From Stercorarius parasiticus (taxonomy: Eukaryota; Chordata; Aves; Charadriiformes; Stercorariidae): DNA of 64,000 nucleotides. The notes beneath the pieces were generated by a model that saw nothing but the letters and a program-made list of their open reading frames with translations, ran no database searches and had not been told where the DNA came from. Below, piece after piece: positions 13,101-26,700 of this stretch (within the stretch, counting starts at the first letter, position 1; the number at the start of each line of letters is the position of its first letter). Where the stretch lies: NCBI GenBank assembly GCA_013396915.1, contig VWZL01005037.1, forward strand, positions 2,043,702 to 2,107,701, given 5' to 3'. The position numbers and the translations under genes are program-made.

Positions 13101-14077
13101 ATAAGCTTCCTTATCCCATGGCCAAGGTATGCGTCTACCAGGAATTAATGAAACCCTCCTTTGTCAGCAGTAGTGGAACTTGAGAAACTCGACAAAAGCC
13201 AGGAAATGGATGTCATCTTAACGAACTTTCTGACCATATGACAGAGTGTTATCTAACTTCCATCCAACTTTCTATCTCACTTAACCGTATCAGAAGCTAC
13301 ACTCCAAGATTCAACTTGGAGTATGGAGTTTGAAAAATAGGATCTCTTAGTAAATCTTTCCAGAAGGCAGTGAAAGATGATCAAGTCAGGCAAAACTGCT
13401 ATTAAAGATGTCTCAGACTTAATGAATAATCATTGCTTGCTACTGTTAAAGGACAAATTGCATGTTTAATTCTGTTCTTGTCTGAGCAGCTGACCAGCAA
13501 GGGGAGGAAGTTACTAAAGGAAAAAAAGGAGTGTCCTGGTCATGTGGATGACAAGATTAGATTAGATTCAGTTAGATTACTGGGAACCATAGAAAGATCA
13601 GGGCCCCTCTCTTCGAAGACTCCCACAACGGCATTCATAGTAATGATCCTGCTTTTTAGACTTCACTGATAACTTCTCTGAACTCCAGCCTTCTTTAGGA
13701 GATTTCCTATTTTCAAAATATCTTATTTATCTGGATCTACACTTCATACTGTTAACAAGCATCCTGTGCCAGTGAAAGCCTGCTGGAATTTCTATACATA
13801 CAGAATTATACATTTAGCTTGTGAAATAGTCCACTCATTTGAGGCAAAAGCTGTAAATGGTACTTTCACTGGAAGAGAACCAAGTTCATACTCATACCAG
13901 GTGAGCTCACCTGCTTCAACTCAAAATAAAGAACACCCTACCACATAAATGAGAAATGGAATTTTAAATCTATGCATTATACCTGTTCCCTTCCTCCATA
14001 AGTGATCCTGCCTTATAAGTGAGATGGAGGCCAACTGGTGCATGCCATGTATTTGATAACCGTTATGTCTTTAATTA

Positions 14078-14156
14078 TTGCACCCTAAGAGCATCAGGTG
14101 CTTTGTAAACAAATAAGGGACAAGACCTGAGGAACTGACAATCTAAAAAGTTTACA
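14078..14156 (+). mobile_element. Degenerate MIR/CORE-like SINE fragment
   Basis: The segment contains AGGTGCTTTGTAAACAAATA, then a GGGACAAGACCTGAGGAACT-like stretch, then ACAATCTAAA. This is the order seen in an old amniote SINE family whose consensus runs GTGCTxTxxAAACA, AxAGACAGTCCCTGCCC, GAAGAGCTTACAATCTAAA. The same family is better preserved at 56318-56520. The assignment is from memory of the family, not from an alignment. Confidence 0.55.
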
Positions 14157-17100
14157 AGTGTTAACACGATCCCTAGCAAAGCAGCCCAAGGTGCTAAATA
14201 GAGAGATTGGCCAGAGCCGATATAACACAACAGAGCCCAGTTTCTGCCACAGTGACATTCAGAAGAGAAAGAATGGACTCTACATGAGTATGCAAATATT
14301 TGGTATTACTGTCATTTCAGCCTGGGTAACTGGGTGTGGTCTGTTGGACCACTCTTTCTGAGATTAAAAGATTTGCAAGTATTCCTTGCCCTCAAGATTT
14401 GGCCTTTTGTAAAAGAAGCAATGACTCAAGTAACTGATGCAGGACTTAAATGGAGGCTCAGGGAATGTATATAAAATGGTTAAACAAGGGAAAAGTACTA
14501 CCCTTTTAATTAATGCACGTTAATCCTTTTTTTCTCTGAAAGAAATCACTTCCCAGTATTTCCATTCTTTTTACCATGATGTGTTGTTTCAAAAATACTG
14601 TCTGAATCTGTTTTTAAAACCTAAATCAGACTACGAAAATGCGTATGTTTAAGTACTTTGCTGAACTGCAGTCCATATATATTTATTGATTTTTTTTAAA
14701 AACTATCCTGTGATTTTTATTTCCTTTAAATAACTAGCTTCAATCTTAATTCTGTAGAAGCTCACACAACTTATTGGTGGACATTTTCCTGAAAAACCTA
14801 TACATAAAGAAAGATTAAGTAATGCCTCTTTCTGGACTTCAACAACCACTGTTGATATAGAGAACAAGTGGAAACAAAACAAAGACAAAGAATGGAAATT
14901 TTGTGTTTTGGCAGACAGATCTGCATTACCTTTGTACGTTATTGTAAATATTCATATTGTGCCCTGAGGTAGTCACACAATGCATCAAGAAAAATTTAAA
15001 AGGCATAACTTATCAGAGTCTTTTAATCTGTTTAAGATATTTCATTGAGTTATATTAAATTGGCAATGTCAAAACCCAGAAAATGCTGCCTGTCTCTGAC
15101 GAAGTTATCAAAATCAGGTGAAAGAAAGCTGTGCTACAATTGTTAGGCAGGAAGCCTGGCCAGGTTTTCTGCCATACTTGCTGATGAAACAAAAGCTATA
15201 GCTTGCAGAGAACAACTGAGTATTTCCATGTGTTATGCCGGTAATAGCTTTCCCTGTAGGGAAGTGTCTCTTGCTTCCAGCTAACAGCAATACTCGCTAC
15301 CTAAAATCTGACAAATGGACTGTGTTCAAAGTTGGCTAATTGGAATCTCAGTAGTGTGGACGTGACTTTTGTCACTTAAAGCTATGATGGTTCATCTGTT
15401 CTCAATGGTAACTTAAATAGAAGGCACAGACCATTCTTTTGTCATCCATTGCTATATAGTCACAAGTGCTTGCTGCCACAACTATCAATATACTCAAAAC
15501 AGAATTATTGTGAAATAGTTTCTATGCATTTTTGAAGAATTTGAGCCGATTCAAAGAAGCCTCTCAAACGTGAAAATAAAATAGTATGCTAAACCAGCTT
15601 CTATAATATCATTCTTGAAGCCTAAAAAAAAATAAAATTGAATCAAAGTTTAGGATTTGGGATTGCCAGAAGTATGCAGTAATTTTAATTTATTTTTGAT
15701 TCTTAAAATAAATACCTTTCTGCAAAAGTACCAGTTGTAAGATATGGAGGAGCCACACTTAATTACTCCATTTAATACTATATTTACTCCTACAATATGT
15801 GATAAACATTTTCAATAACTGATTGATTACATTGATTTCAGCCTAGGCTGAATGTTCACTCCCCTCACTGCTTTCAGATGGAAAAGTATAACAGCAAATT
15901 AGAAGACAGCATGCTCATCTAGATTATGCCCATTGCACATGACAAGGAATACTCATTAACATTTGGGAAAACTCTTTACAGCCTAATAAACACTGAAAAA
16001 ACCCCCAGTAAGCTTGATTCTGCTCTCACTATTACTTCATTTAAGCTGCATACTTAGTATGCAGTTTAAACAGGTAAGTATGCAACGTCTTTGAATTAAG
16101 GGCTCTATTTGAATGCCTGCAGTTTGTTATTTGCTTACATCAGACTTAAAGTGAGAAGATGTAGGAAACAGCTGCAGGAATCATACAGACAATATTTGTA
16201 CTTCAGGTAGTCTGATCAGTAATAAACTGATGATATGAGATCATAGGTATGTAAGTTTTCAGGATCAGCATTTTTCTATTGGTTAACTCCATTGAAATCA
16301 GTAAGAGTTGAAGCAATCAAAGTGAAAATGTGAATGGGTATTTTCTTCTTGTAGCTTACATGGGTTTCTTTAGTAAATCTCAGATGCCAGACTGTTAAAT
16401 GCAGAGTGTTCAGAAAACAGGAAAAAAACCCTCCAACCTTTTTTTAAATGTAATTTTTACAACCATTTAAAGTGTTCTACAAATTAGTTACAGCAGACTT
16501 CCCGAAACTTGGAAAGAAAAGATGGGATAAACATGGCAAGAGACTCTTTACTGTCTATTCAAACTGAGCTCCCACTCAGAGACCTTACAAATCTTTTCCA
16601 TAAATACATTTTTATCCAATGCTGTGGCAAATCATTGCTGAATGTATTAACAATTCCAGTAACCACTTATACATGCAAGTTCTTTTTCATATGACTCATC
16701 ACTATCAATATATCTCAAAAATGAAACAGAGAATAAAAAAGATTGAGTTGATTTGTAATTCATAAGTCAGTCAGAAATAACTTTTTAAAAACTGACTGTG
16801 AAACAGTAGAATTTGTCATAGTCTCAAACCAAAAAGCCTTCACCTCATTCTAAAAAGCATAAGTAAAATAAAAATTAAAAAATCCGTATTTTAAAGGAGT
16901 ATCTTGGCAAACAGTGATGAATAAAATCACCTTATTTTCCTAAGTCTTCACTATTTCAAGGCAGTAATTTCCACTCTATGTTCAGCCACCTCTGACTGCA
17001 GGACTAGCCAAAACAAATCAGTCAGGGATTTGACAAAAAGGGTACAACAATATTTCCTCCAGGTTCTCTGAGTTGGCTTGCAGTAGTCGGAACTACTACT

Positions 17101-17440
17101 AGGTCTGAACATGACCTAACACATGGCAAGGGAGATCTTCTTTTATCGTATCTCCCTACTCTCCTTGCACATCCAGATTAAACTAAGACTAAAGACTCAA
17201 TCCACTTCTACAGCAGTCCAGCTTCCCTTGGCACCTCTCAAAAAGCCAAACCACTGGTGATAAAAGGACCATGTGAGGCAAAGCACTCTATCTAGGCTGT
17301 TTGTGAGTGTGGTTTTGAGTCACATGCTTGAGGAATATTGCAAAAGTGAGCCAACAAAGCTGCTGAGGTTTATCATAACCCTTGTGCATCTACACTGATT
17401 AAATTCTGAAAGGTGCTCATGTTTGCAGAAGGCTCAGTCC

Positions 17441-17469
17441 TGTATGTATGTACGTACGTGTGTGTGTAT
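17441..17469. repeat. 29-base alternating purine-pyrimidine tract
   Basis: A strict alternation of pyrimidine and purine made of TGTA, TACG and TG units, with no break across 29 bases. It is a simple-sequence tract that could adopt Z-DNA. Confidence 0.85.
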
Positions 17470-17606
17470 CTACATATGTAGGTTTTCATTCCAGAGATCA
17501 CTGGCATACAAAATACAAGTTTATATTAATTGTCCACTCTCTTGTAACATGCGTATGCATTTACACCTGCAATGCCAGGATCTAAAATAAAGGTAGGTGA
17601 AAGTAC

Positions 17607-17767
17607 TGGGTCCGATTCTAATTTGCGCTAAGGTAACTGTACCTGCTTTTGACCATGTTATGGGGCTGTAAATGGGGAGTAAATCTCAGCTAAGCAAATC
17701 TTTTTCAAGACTCCTTTTCATTGCTCAACAGGTGTCTAAGGCTCCATGTAAATTAGAATCAGGCCCC
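17607..17767. mobile_element. Small palindromic element (MITE-like) with terminal inverted repeats
   Basis: The left end TGGGTCCGATTCTAATTT is matched in inverted orientation by the right end AAATTAGAATCAGGCCCCA, with few differences over 18-19 bases. The total length is about 160 bases and there is no open frame. The GGCCxGATTCT ends and the interior motifs (a GTAACT-like block and a GTAAATG-like block) fit a group of short palindromic repeats that is widespread in birds and reptiles. I do not assign a family name and saw no clear target duplication. Confidence 0.65.
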
Positions 17768-19790
17768 ACCAAGAAACAGGACAGTACATATCCAGATGAC
17801 TAACCATGGTTTCAATGCACGTCAACATCCCTATGGAGATAAATTCATTAAGTAATTAAAACAGTTCAGAAATTCAGAAAATGAAACATTGTATTTGTAG
17901 TTTGATTCACAGAAAGCCAGATTAAATAGTGGTTTTTTTCTCATCTCATAGAAAACCTTATTTGTATTTTTGAAGAACTGTCTACATAAGCATCTTTTTT
18001 GTACAGTTCATGAAAATAACAGAGGAGTAAGGCCATTTATTAACTGAAACCTGACAGCATGTACACATGTAGTCTTATTTGCATAATAATTCAATTTAAC
18101 TTTTGTGGAATACAGACATGAGCAAGTGGTCATGTCTTTAAAAGTTCATAACATCAACCTGTGTCTGTTTTCCTCCTTCAGTATTGTCAAATTTGGCCCA
18201 GTGTAACCATGTGTGAGTACTGGGCTGCATAAGTATAAATGAAGGGCTGATGCTTCTTCACATACTGGTTTCTACTGCAAAATAATCTTTCCTAACTTAT
18301 ACAAATTCATGAAAGAATGACCCTAGGCATGATATTTTCATTACATTAAAAGTTTAACAAAAAAGAAACAAATCCATTTTGAAAAGAAAGTAAGAATACG
18401 TACACGCAGTTAAATTCCACTATAGTGATTTGGCAAGGTAATGGAAAAAGCAGTGCTTCTGTTTGTAGAAGTCACTATTCTGCAAGTAATTTTTGCTATT
18501 ATTTTGCTATTTATTCTCTAGAATTTAGATTAGAAAATTTGCATTTTTATTCTTTATATTGTGATAAAGAAAATCAGACATATGTGTCTCCTGCAATGGA
18601 GATATACACAATATACAGGACTTTAATTTTTCTTTTGCTACTTAACTAATACTATCACAGAAACTTTTTGGCTTTGGATGAAAAATCACATCTCAATGAC
18701 TTTACAGAATGTCAAGAACTGTTAGGTTAACGTAACAGATTTTTAGCTGCTTGCTTTTATTCGTCTGTGTATAACTCTCACTACCCCTATTTTCGTTCAT
18801 TTGATCATAACACTAGTAATAAAACTTCACGTCACCTTAATAAAATGGAGTCAAAGCACCTAATTTCATATATTTCTATTTTATTTTAAATAGACACTGA
18901 TTACTGATCTGAAAATGTACCATCCTATACTGTTGTACCTTTCTGCCTCATTTTTCCATTTATATCCGTTGTTGACTGTGATGGAATTATACTAGCAAAA
19001 CAATATGATCCCAGCCTTGAGAAGATGTCTCTCTGCTAGGTCAAACAATTTGCCATAATGAAAATTGCAAAAAGAAAATAAGTGCATTCACCAAACAGTC
19101 AAGAACAGTGTCCTTTCTTCTCCATGCCTCATGATAACAGATTGGCCTTGCCAACTTCCATCACAAAAACATTTTCATCTGTGGAAGATCTTATAATTCT
19201 TGGTTTGCGTGATTGCTTTTAGATGACACAAAGCAATAAATATGAACTTTATTTTATTTAGTGACCAGTGCTTCTGAAAGACTGCAAGCCAACTAGAGCA
19301 GCAGACTATTGAATACATAAAACTGCTATTAAAGAAGGTTAAGGCTGTGTCATAAACTATCTAAAATGTTATTATTTCAAGCTCAAGCTGTTATGTTGGT
19401 GTACTGTTGGGAGAAAATAAAGGATACAATAGCAGGAGTGAAAACAGTCACAGTCAGAAAAAGTCACTCTAATAACGACTTTGAGATGACTTCAATACAA
19501 ACAAGAGCAGATACACTGTGGTTACACAGTCCACATCAATGATACCATATCAAAGTCATTCAACTCCCAAGTCACAGATTTTTTTTTTTCAACTAACAGT
19601 CTAGAAGTCACAAGGATTGGCCTCATTGAACAAGAGCCATAATTCGGGAACTGAAAGTTAAACTAGATTTCTTTTGTCTTTTCTGTGTCCATTACTGATG
19701 ATTTTTGAGCTGGAATGTAGTTCATGGTGTTCATGCAGAAGAGAAAGAAGAAAGGTCCTATTAAGTCCACAGATACACAATTCAGTTGTA

Positions 19791-19806
19791 TTAACAAGTA
19801 CAACTT
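19791..19806. repeat. Left target-site duplication of the 20-kb CR1
   Basis: TTAACAAGTACAACTT lies directly next to the 3' tail of the minus-strand CR1. The identical 16 bases occur at 20784-20799 on the other side of the element. The bases outside the pair differ, so the duplication is exactly 16. Confidence 0.93.
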
Positions 19807-20783
19807 AGAACCATAGAATGGTTTAGGTTGGAACAGACCTTAAAGATCACCTAGTTCCAACCCCCCTGCCATGGGCAGGGACACCTCCCACTAGACCAGG
19901 TTGCTCAAAGCCACATCCAACCTGGTCTTGAACACCTCCAGGGATGGGGTGTCAAGAACTTCCCTGGGCAACCTGTTCCAGTGCCTCACCACCCTCACAG
20001 TAAAGAATTTCTTCCTAATATCTAATCTAAATCTACCCTCTTTCAGTTTAAAACCTTCACCTCTCGTCCTATCACTACACTGCCTGACAAAGAGTCCCTC
20101 CCCTTCTTTCCTGAAGGTACTGGAAGGCTGCTATAACATCTCCCTGGAGCCTTCTCTTCTCCAGGCTGAACAACCCTAACTTTCTCAGCCTGTCCTCATA
20201 GGAGAGGTGCTCCACCCCTCTGATCATCTTTGTGGCCCTCCTCTGGACCCCCTCCAACAGATCCATGTCCTTCTAATGTTGGGGGCCCCAGAGCTGGACG
20301 CAGAACTCCAGATGGGCTACCACAAGAATGGAGTAGAGGGGGAGAATCCCCTCCCTCGACCTGCTGGCCATGCTTCTTTTGATGCAGCCCAGGATGCGGT
20401 TGGCTTTCTGGGCCGCGAGTGCACATTGCTGGCTCATGTTGAGCTTCTCATCAACCCACACCCCCAAGTGCTTCTCCTCAGGGCTGCTCTCAATCCATCC
20501 TCCGCTCAGCCTGCATTTGTGCTTGGGATCGCCCTGACCCAAGTGCAGGACCTTGCACTTGGCCTGGCTGACCTTCATGAGGTTCGCATGGGTCTACTTC
20601 TCCAGCCTGTCAAGGTCCCTCTGGATGGCATCCCTTCCCTCCAGCACGTCAACTGCTCCATGCAGCTTGGTGTTGTCAGCAAAATTCCTGAGGGTGCACT
20701 CTATCCTACTGTCCATGTTGCCAACAAAGATGTTAAACAGCACCTGCCCTAGTACCAACCCCTGAGGTTGGTATTACCTTCTG
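19807..20783 (-). mobile_element. 5'-truncated CR1 LINE with the end of the reverse transcriptase and the 3' tail
   Basis: This is a 977-base copy read right to left. It starts just upstream of LVLGQVLFNIFVGNMD, passes the catalytic box, and continues through [57 protein letters not shown] and [14 protein letters not shown]. After a frame change near 20110-20125 it ends in [20 protein letters not shown] and [20 protein letters not shown]. The 3' non-coding end closes with an ATTCTATG tail unit at 19807. It is dead. There are TAG codons at 20594-20596 (in place of the usual Trp after RLEK) and 20273-20275, one frameshift, and the FADD box reads FADN (Asn codon 20672-20674). It is flanked by a perfect 16-base duplication. 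Confidence 0.97.
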
Positions 20784-20799
20784 TTAACAAGTACAACTT
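20784..20799. repeat. Right target-site duplication of the 20-kb CR1
   Basis: This is an exact copy of the 16 bases at 19791-19806. It fixes the 5' truncation point of the CR1 copy at 20783. Confidence 0.93.
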
Positions 20800-23700
20800 G
20801 TTACACAACTTTACCATTTGACTAATATAATGCCTATGTACACATGCACTCCTCTCCCACTCCCCAGCAGCATGCTAAAACACAGCCTTTTCAGGGTTCT
20901 TTGCTCTTAAAGCCTTAACAATGGTGGTGGGCAACTATCAGTGTCGTAGAAGCATGTTCCCAGAACACTGCTGTGTGCATCTTCATTTGCCCCCGTGAAA
21001 GTAGGCTCATTTCTGCCTTTCAATACTGACTTCAGCACTAGCTGGTAGGAAAATACGCATTGTTTACCTCTTCCACAAAGTCGAGGAGAAGCCTTTTCCA
21101 CAGACAGAAGCCTTCATACTTTGACAGAGCTTGTCCAGAATAGAGCCTACCCTAGACATTTTTTCTAGCACATTTTAAAGATAGTAATATTCCAAATCCC
21201 CATCCAGGACTCAAACCCCAAAGATTTGAGTGAGCACTCTGGTCCTCACCTGAGGGTAGCACTTTGTCTTCACATTTAGCTTCTGAATGATTCTACTCTT
21301 CCAGTGAAATTTGACCGACGAATTGTACACTTGAGCCTTAAACAACAGGAACTTCTTAATTCATGTGTCGAAACAGTGCAAAAGCCTTGCCATACTTTTC
21401 AGATTATGCTAATCCCCCAAACTCATAAACCTACCTACCACTTCTTATAGGTGTCAGGAAAAGCCTAAAGAGCAGGGGCAGATTTATGGGCTGCCCAGCC
21501 AGCTATGAGGAGTTTCAGGGTGTGCAGTTTCTTCTTGACAGCACTGCTGAGTTCAGCTTACATCTGACTCTGTTGAGAGTTAGAAAAACAAAGTAGGTAG
21601 TTCCACACAGGATTGGGAAAGTGCTATCCCTTTTTTGGAGCATTCATAGCCATTACCTGATGGATAACATGGGAAGTTTGCTATTCTCAAAGGACATCAA
21701 GAAGAGTTAAACAGCTAGACAGCTTTCTGGGCTTTCAGCTAAGAGGAGGCACCATTCTGTGGTAGACATTTGGAGGAAAGAAGCCTCAAATTTTAACCTT
21801 TAAGTAGAGTCAGATATGGCTGCACCCAGCTTTCTTGATCAGGAACCGTATTCTCAGACTATTTGTTTTTCTGCTTTGCTCCAGCTTTTGATTTCAATTT
21901 CTTTCCTTGTCACTTTTGAGGATGTCTGACAGTGAAGCATAGCAAAAGAAAAGTCAATATTCAAAGGCTGGGTTTTCCAAAATGGATTACACTTGTAAAA
22001 AATCCAAAGACATTGATCAGGTGACTGCAGTTAACATTGCACAATTAATGAACACAACAATGAAGGCCTTCTGTACCAAGTTATTTAATTTGTATCCATT
22101 TTATGAAACTTTATGCTCACAGGGAGAAAAAAATGTCTCCTTTTTCTTAGCTGGCTTTGGTCATTAATGTAACTTAAAACAATCTCACGGCTTTATTTAT
22201 TTACTTCATCAACCTCTGGAATCCAAGTAGAGCGAAGGCATTGCACTCAGAGTTCCCAGATATACCCTCGTGAGGTAGTCACTATTTCTAGAAACCTCTC
22301 CAGACAGCTAGAATCATAGCTGAACTCCCTGTCCACTAGACATCGTAATGACCCTTCAGGAGCATTTGTGATTTAATCAGCCTTTTCCAGAAATCTCCAC
22401 TGGAAGATGTCTGCTCATCCACTTTACAGAAAATTTACATAGTAAATATAACTCACAAAGATTTTGTACAACACTTCTGAAAACATTGTCTCTTTAAGAT
22501 AAGAAACGTTCAGATTCATGCTCAAAAATAACGTTGTATGCACTCCACTGTGTTTGATTTCTCACCACTGGCTGTGATAAAGCCCAATGGAGTAACCCAT
22601 AGCCTTTCTATGACCATGTAGCTTTTTCAGCCTATCTTGCTTAGCAGCCTTGGCTGGTCATGCAGCTAAATCAGATGCTACTGTTCTTCATCTCTCCAGA
22701 CACCATTTCCTGGATCTTCTTTTTAGATGAGTCTCCAAATTAGTAATTTATCTAAATTTTCTGTTTGGCAAATTTGCATTGCTCCAAACTCAAAATGCTC
22801 CAAACTCCAAAATGCTTCCTTGCAATCTACCCCATCAAACAACTTTGTCAGCTACCTTGTTCCCAACACCCTTCCACCTTAATAAGCTTCTCATCAAGTG
22901 TTAACTAACATCTGTATCAAGAGAAAAACATGCTAAAACCTATTTTAGCAATTCATACTGTGAAATAAAATACAGCAATTTTATACCTTCACTGTTTCTT
23001 TGAAACTACATAATTCTCCAACCAGTCGTAGATACAAGTTTCTCAGTAAATGTTGATGGGCATTTGTTCAAACATTGAAAGATCACTGAAAGAATCATAC
23101 TACTAAAGATTTCTGCACAATAGTGCTGTTGTAGCCATGATGGTTTGTGGGTATAAGAGAGAAGATGATGATACTTTTAACTACTGTAATGAAAAATGTA
23201 AGTGGGAATTATTTCTAGCCTGTATGAAATACAAGCTATATTTATTAACTAAGTTATATGGCTTGTAGAATGACTTATGATTTATATGTGAACCGTACAG
23301 CTAGTTGAAATATCTGAAATTCACAATCTGATAATCCGCTGACTGTGAAACTCTGTTTTAGCTTGGATTGTGAATAAAGAATATGTTTAATTTTTCTTCT
23401 ACCCAATGCCCTAACGAGCTGAAAACAGGGTAAAATTAATTAAATAAGTATTTTCTGCTATCTACTTGCTTACATTAACACTAGTCACAATATAAAACAT
23501 ATTTTTTTCTTCCAGTTTACTAGCTGGTGGATTTTTTTCTCTCTGTTTTTGTATCTCCTTGAGTTTTACAATCCAGGGATCCTGGAAAGTGAAGCCTGTT
23601 CTATAGTTGTAAAACTGACATTTACAGTAGAAATTTGCTACATCTACTTTGCTCAAAAAGAACTCCCCCACATGAGAACAGCACATCTGAATGGCATCTT

Positions 23701-26700
23701 CAACACCTTGGCATATCTAGTATAACTGTAATCTAGTGCCAGACACTGAAAGAATTAATTACCAGTACTTCAGTACTGAAAACATGATTATAACAAGCAG
23801 ATAAATGTCATGTACACAGACATGATGCGGTAACAACTTTCTACTTTGATAATGATGTAGATTTGAACCACAATCTAAAAGCGGAGATCATGAGGGTTTT
23901 TCTTTGCCTTCCTCTGTGGAAAGTCTATCTCCATATAGAAAAAAACAAGCTACTTTTTTTTTGGTGATCGTTTTTCTTTCTATCTTCAGTATATGTTCTA
24001 CAATATGGGAAGGAATCTGGATGAGAAAAATGTTTCTCTTTAAAAGTACTTAAATAAAAATTTCTGTTTTCTGTAAATCAAATATCAATATCACCATATT
24101 ATTTTTGTTATAATGTATGAGGTAGAAGATATGAAATACTGCACATACTGATAGGAAATCCTGCAATTTTAGGTTAATCACTGGAAAAAATTATAGCTTG
24201 ATAACGAGGTTAAGAATAAAAATGTGGTATATAAAAAACCCTTATGCAATATACATTTCAAATGCAGTTTTAATCAACCCCTTATGGAGGAGTGTGAAAT
24301 CTAAGTAGTAAAAATGACAAACTGCTTATGAGAGTTTTAAAGTGACATGAAGCTATATCCTGAAAAGAGGCTGGATAACCTCACAACTAGGCTTATTGGC
24401 CATAAGGAATCAACTTTTCCAGGAAATTGATTTGGTCTGACAATTGTTGGTACCAGCAATTTCCAAAAACAGTTCCTCCATGCTTGTCAGCAACACAAAC
24501 CAATGCAAGTGTTAGTTATAGGTGTCTCAAACCCATTTTTCAGCGTCATTGTAAAAAGACTAATTGAGACCAGATAGCACACACAAACTACATAGGTCAT
24601 GAGTGTCTTATGAAAGAAAGAGGATTACTAAAGATTATAGACAGTGATAATTGTAAGGGCTTTTACTTATTTTTAATGAAGCTTACGTATCAGGTCCAAA
24701 TGTAACATTTCAAATCAACAACTCCCTCTCAGACAAATAAGAAGTAAACTATAGCATGCTTATTAACTTATCTAGAAACGTCAAATAATGAAGCAAGGGG
24801 CATTAAATAGATCTTTTTATTACCATAACTGTAGCTAACACTAGGAGCTAGGCTTCTTTTACAACAAAGAAAAAGCCCAACAAATTTAACATGACAAAAG
24901 ATAAATCAGTGCTCTTGAAAAGCTATTAAGCCATAAGTGTTAATTTCCCTTAGTTAAATCTTTGCTCCATCACCTTGTTATATATGAATAATTCCCTAAA
25001 AGTGAAAAAATGGTGCTTTAGAAATATTAAAGTCACACCTTTATGTCTTCTTGAATAGGTCAGGTTCTTAAACTTTCAGTAAAGGGTACGTAAATGCAGC
25101 TAGCTTTGAAAAAGCTAAAAAAAGACGACACACACAGTGCAGTGGAGAGAATCTGTGAAAAATCAAGAATACAGACATATCTCAAATAGATCTCATTGAC
25201 TTTTAGAAAGACTTTGAACAACAGCTGTAGCCACCGGGGTGCTGTAATGACATACCCCATTATAAAATGTAACACTAAGTAAATGTAGGAGTGGAAATTT
25301 AACAATTGGACGTTTAATGGCTGCAATTATGGCAAAAGAATAATGAACCTATTAGACAGAAGAACTGGCAATTACTCTAAGGCTTATTGCAATACAGCTG
25401 TGAAAAAAGTATTACAGAAGCATGCTTAAAAATGGTTATTAAAGGGGGATAATGCATTCTGTTTACCTTGACAGAAGCAATTTTTCATATGAAATGAAAT
25501 GGAGCTTTTTGGCTATCAGACATGGGAGCTCAGATGTGATGGATCCTGCTATTTAAAGGTAATGCATTTTCAGATATGCTTTTCTAGGTATAAATGATGT
25601 CTACACTAAGACTATAACAGCTAGATTTATCAGCCAACAAACAAACAGAGGAAGATGTTTAAAAACACACATAAATGAAAAATAAATAGCATGCAAAAAT
25701 TTAAGGTATCCTCTAAGCAGTCTAAGTAGCTACTCTTCATGAATGGAAATGTTAAATGTTAGTTGTCTCCTATCAAGACAGATTAGGTGCCAGACCCATT
25801 AGGCAGGGGTCTGTAAGTGTGGTACAGACGAAACAAGGAAGACTGTTGAATAAGGACAAGAATTGTCTTGTATGGAAGTGTAATATTTGATTACAGCAGT
25901 ATATATTTTTAAAATTTCAGTTTCCTTTAGAGTCAACAACTAAGGGTAGAAAGTCCATGCAAGTGTTAGTAAATGATACAGGATGTATTGCTTGTGCACA
26001 TAATTAGCAATCTGACAGAAATTCAGAGGATAGCCATGCCAACCTTGCCCAGGTCAATGATTTAACTGGTGACTCTATGTTAAGCATTGTGGAAAGTTAA
26101 ACATTCCACACCAAGTCATGGCAGTGTTCCTAAAACATACATCTCAAGCCTGACTGTGTTCATCAGCTTCCTACTTCTTTCAGTGTTTCATAAGGGATTT
26201 ATTAAATACATGGCAGCTCTCAGCCATACATTCCCATGAAAGAGCTCAAAACTTAAGTATGTATCTAAATTTGGATGGCAGTGAGTGCAACTAAAAAAAG
26301 GGGCCTCAGGGTCCGTATCTTATCTTTTGGTGCAGACGGTTAGAAAGAAATGAAGACTTGCCCTTAAAAGGAAATGAAAATAGGATCAACTAATTGAGAA
26401 ATAGAGTCTTAGAAGACACAAAATGCAGTGCCTTATGAATGGCTTCATAAGGCCAGGAACCAAAGTAATCAAAAAGTTATGCGCTAGCAAAATTCTCATC
26501 AAGGGCTTTGCCCTAAGCTTGCTTACATCATAGAAACGAATATGTACAAAAATAGGTTTACTCTTGGCTTAAACAGCATGACTAGCAATTTGTGTGTATT
26601 TGGTTCGGGTTCTGGGACTGGCTTTGGCTGCTTTATGTAGCTGTGGCTGCTCAAAGCAGCTAGAAAACTGCTATAAGGGGCCATAAAAATGGGAACATTT

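Larger units (their letters stand above)
13101..19790. other. Intergenic DNA without a recognisable gene
   Basis: No open frame exceeds about 80 codons and none resembles a known protein. The only things I can classify are a SINE scrap near 14.1 kb, an alternating purine-pyrimidine tract near 17.45 kb and a small palindromic element at 17.6-17.8 kb. Confidence 0.6.

Noticed and set aside
20207..20752. 181-codon plus-strand open frame, the longest in the window
   Set aside because: It is the antisense of the minus-strand CR1 reverse-transcriptase region and has no protein resemblance of its own.
23462..23686. 74-codon minus-strand frame with a lysine- and glutamate-rich second half, looks exon-like
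   Set aside because: No recognisable family, no clear acceptor or donor that would define an exon, and its length is within what chance gives. A protein search against bird proteomes would settle it.
25155..25215. LIDF-KDFEQ-like translation resembling reverse-transcriptase motif A
   Set aside because: The match is a few residues around a stop codon, and no flanking part of an element could be found.
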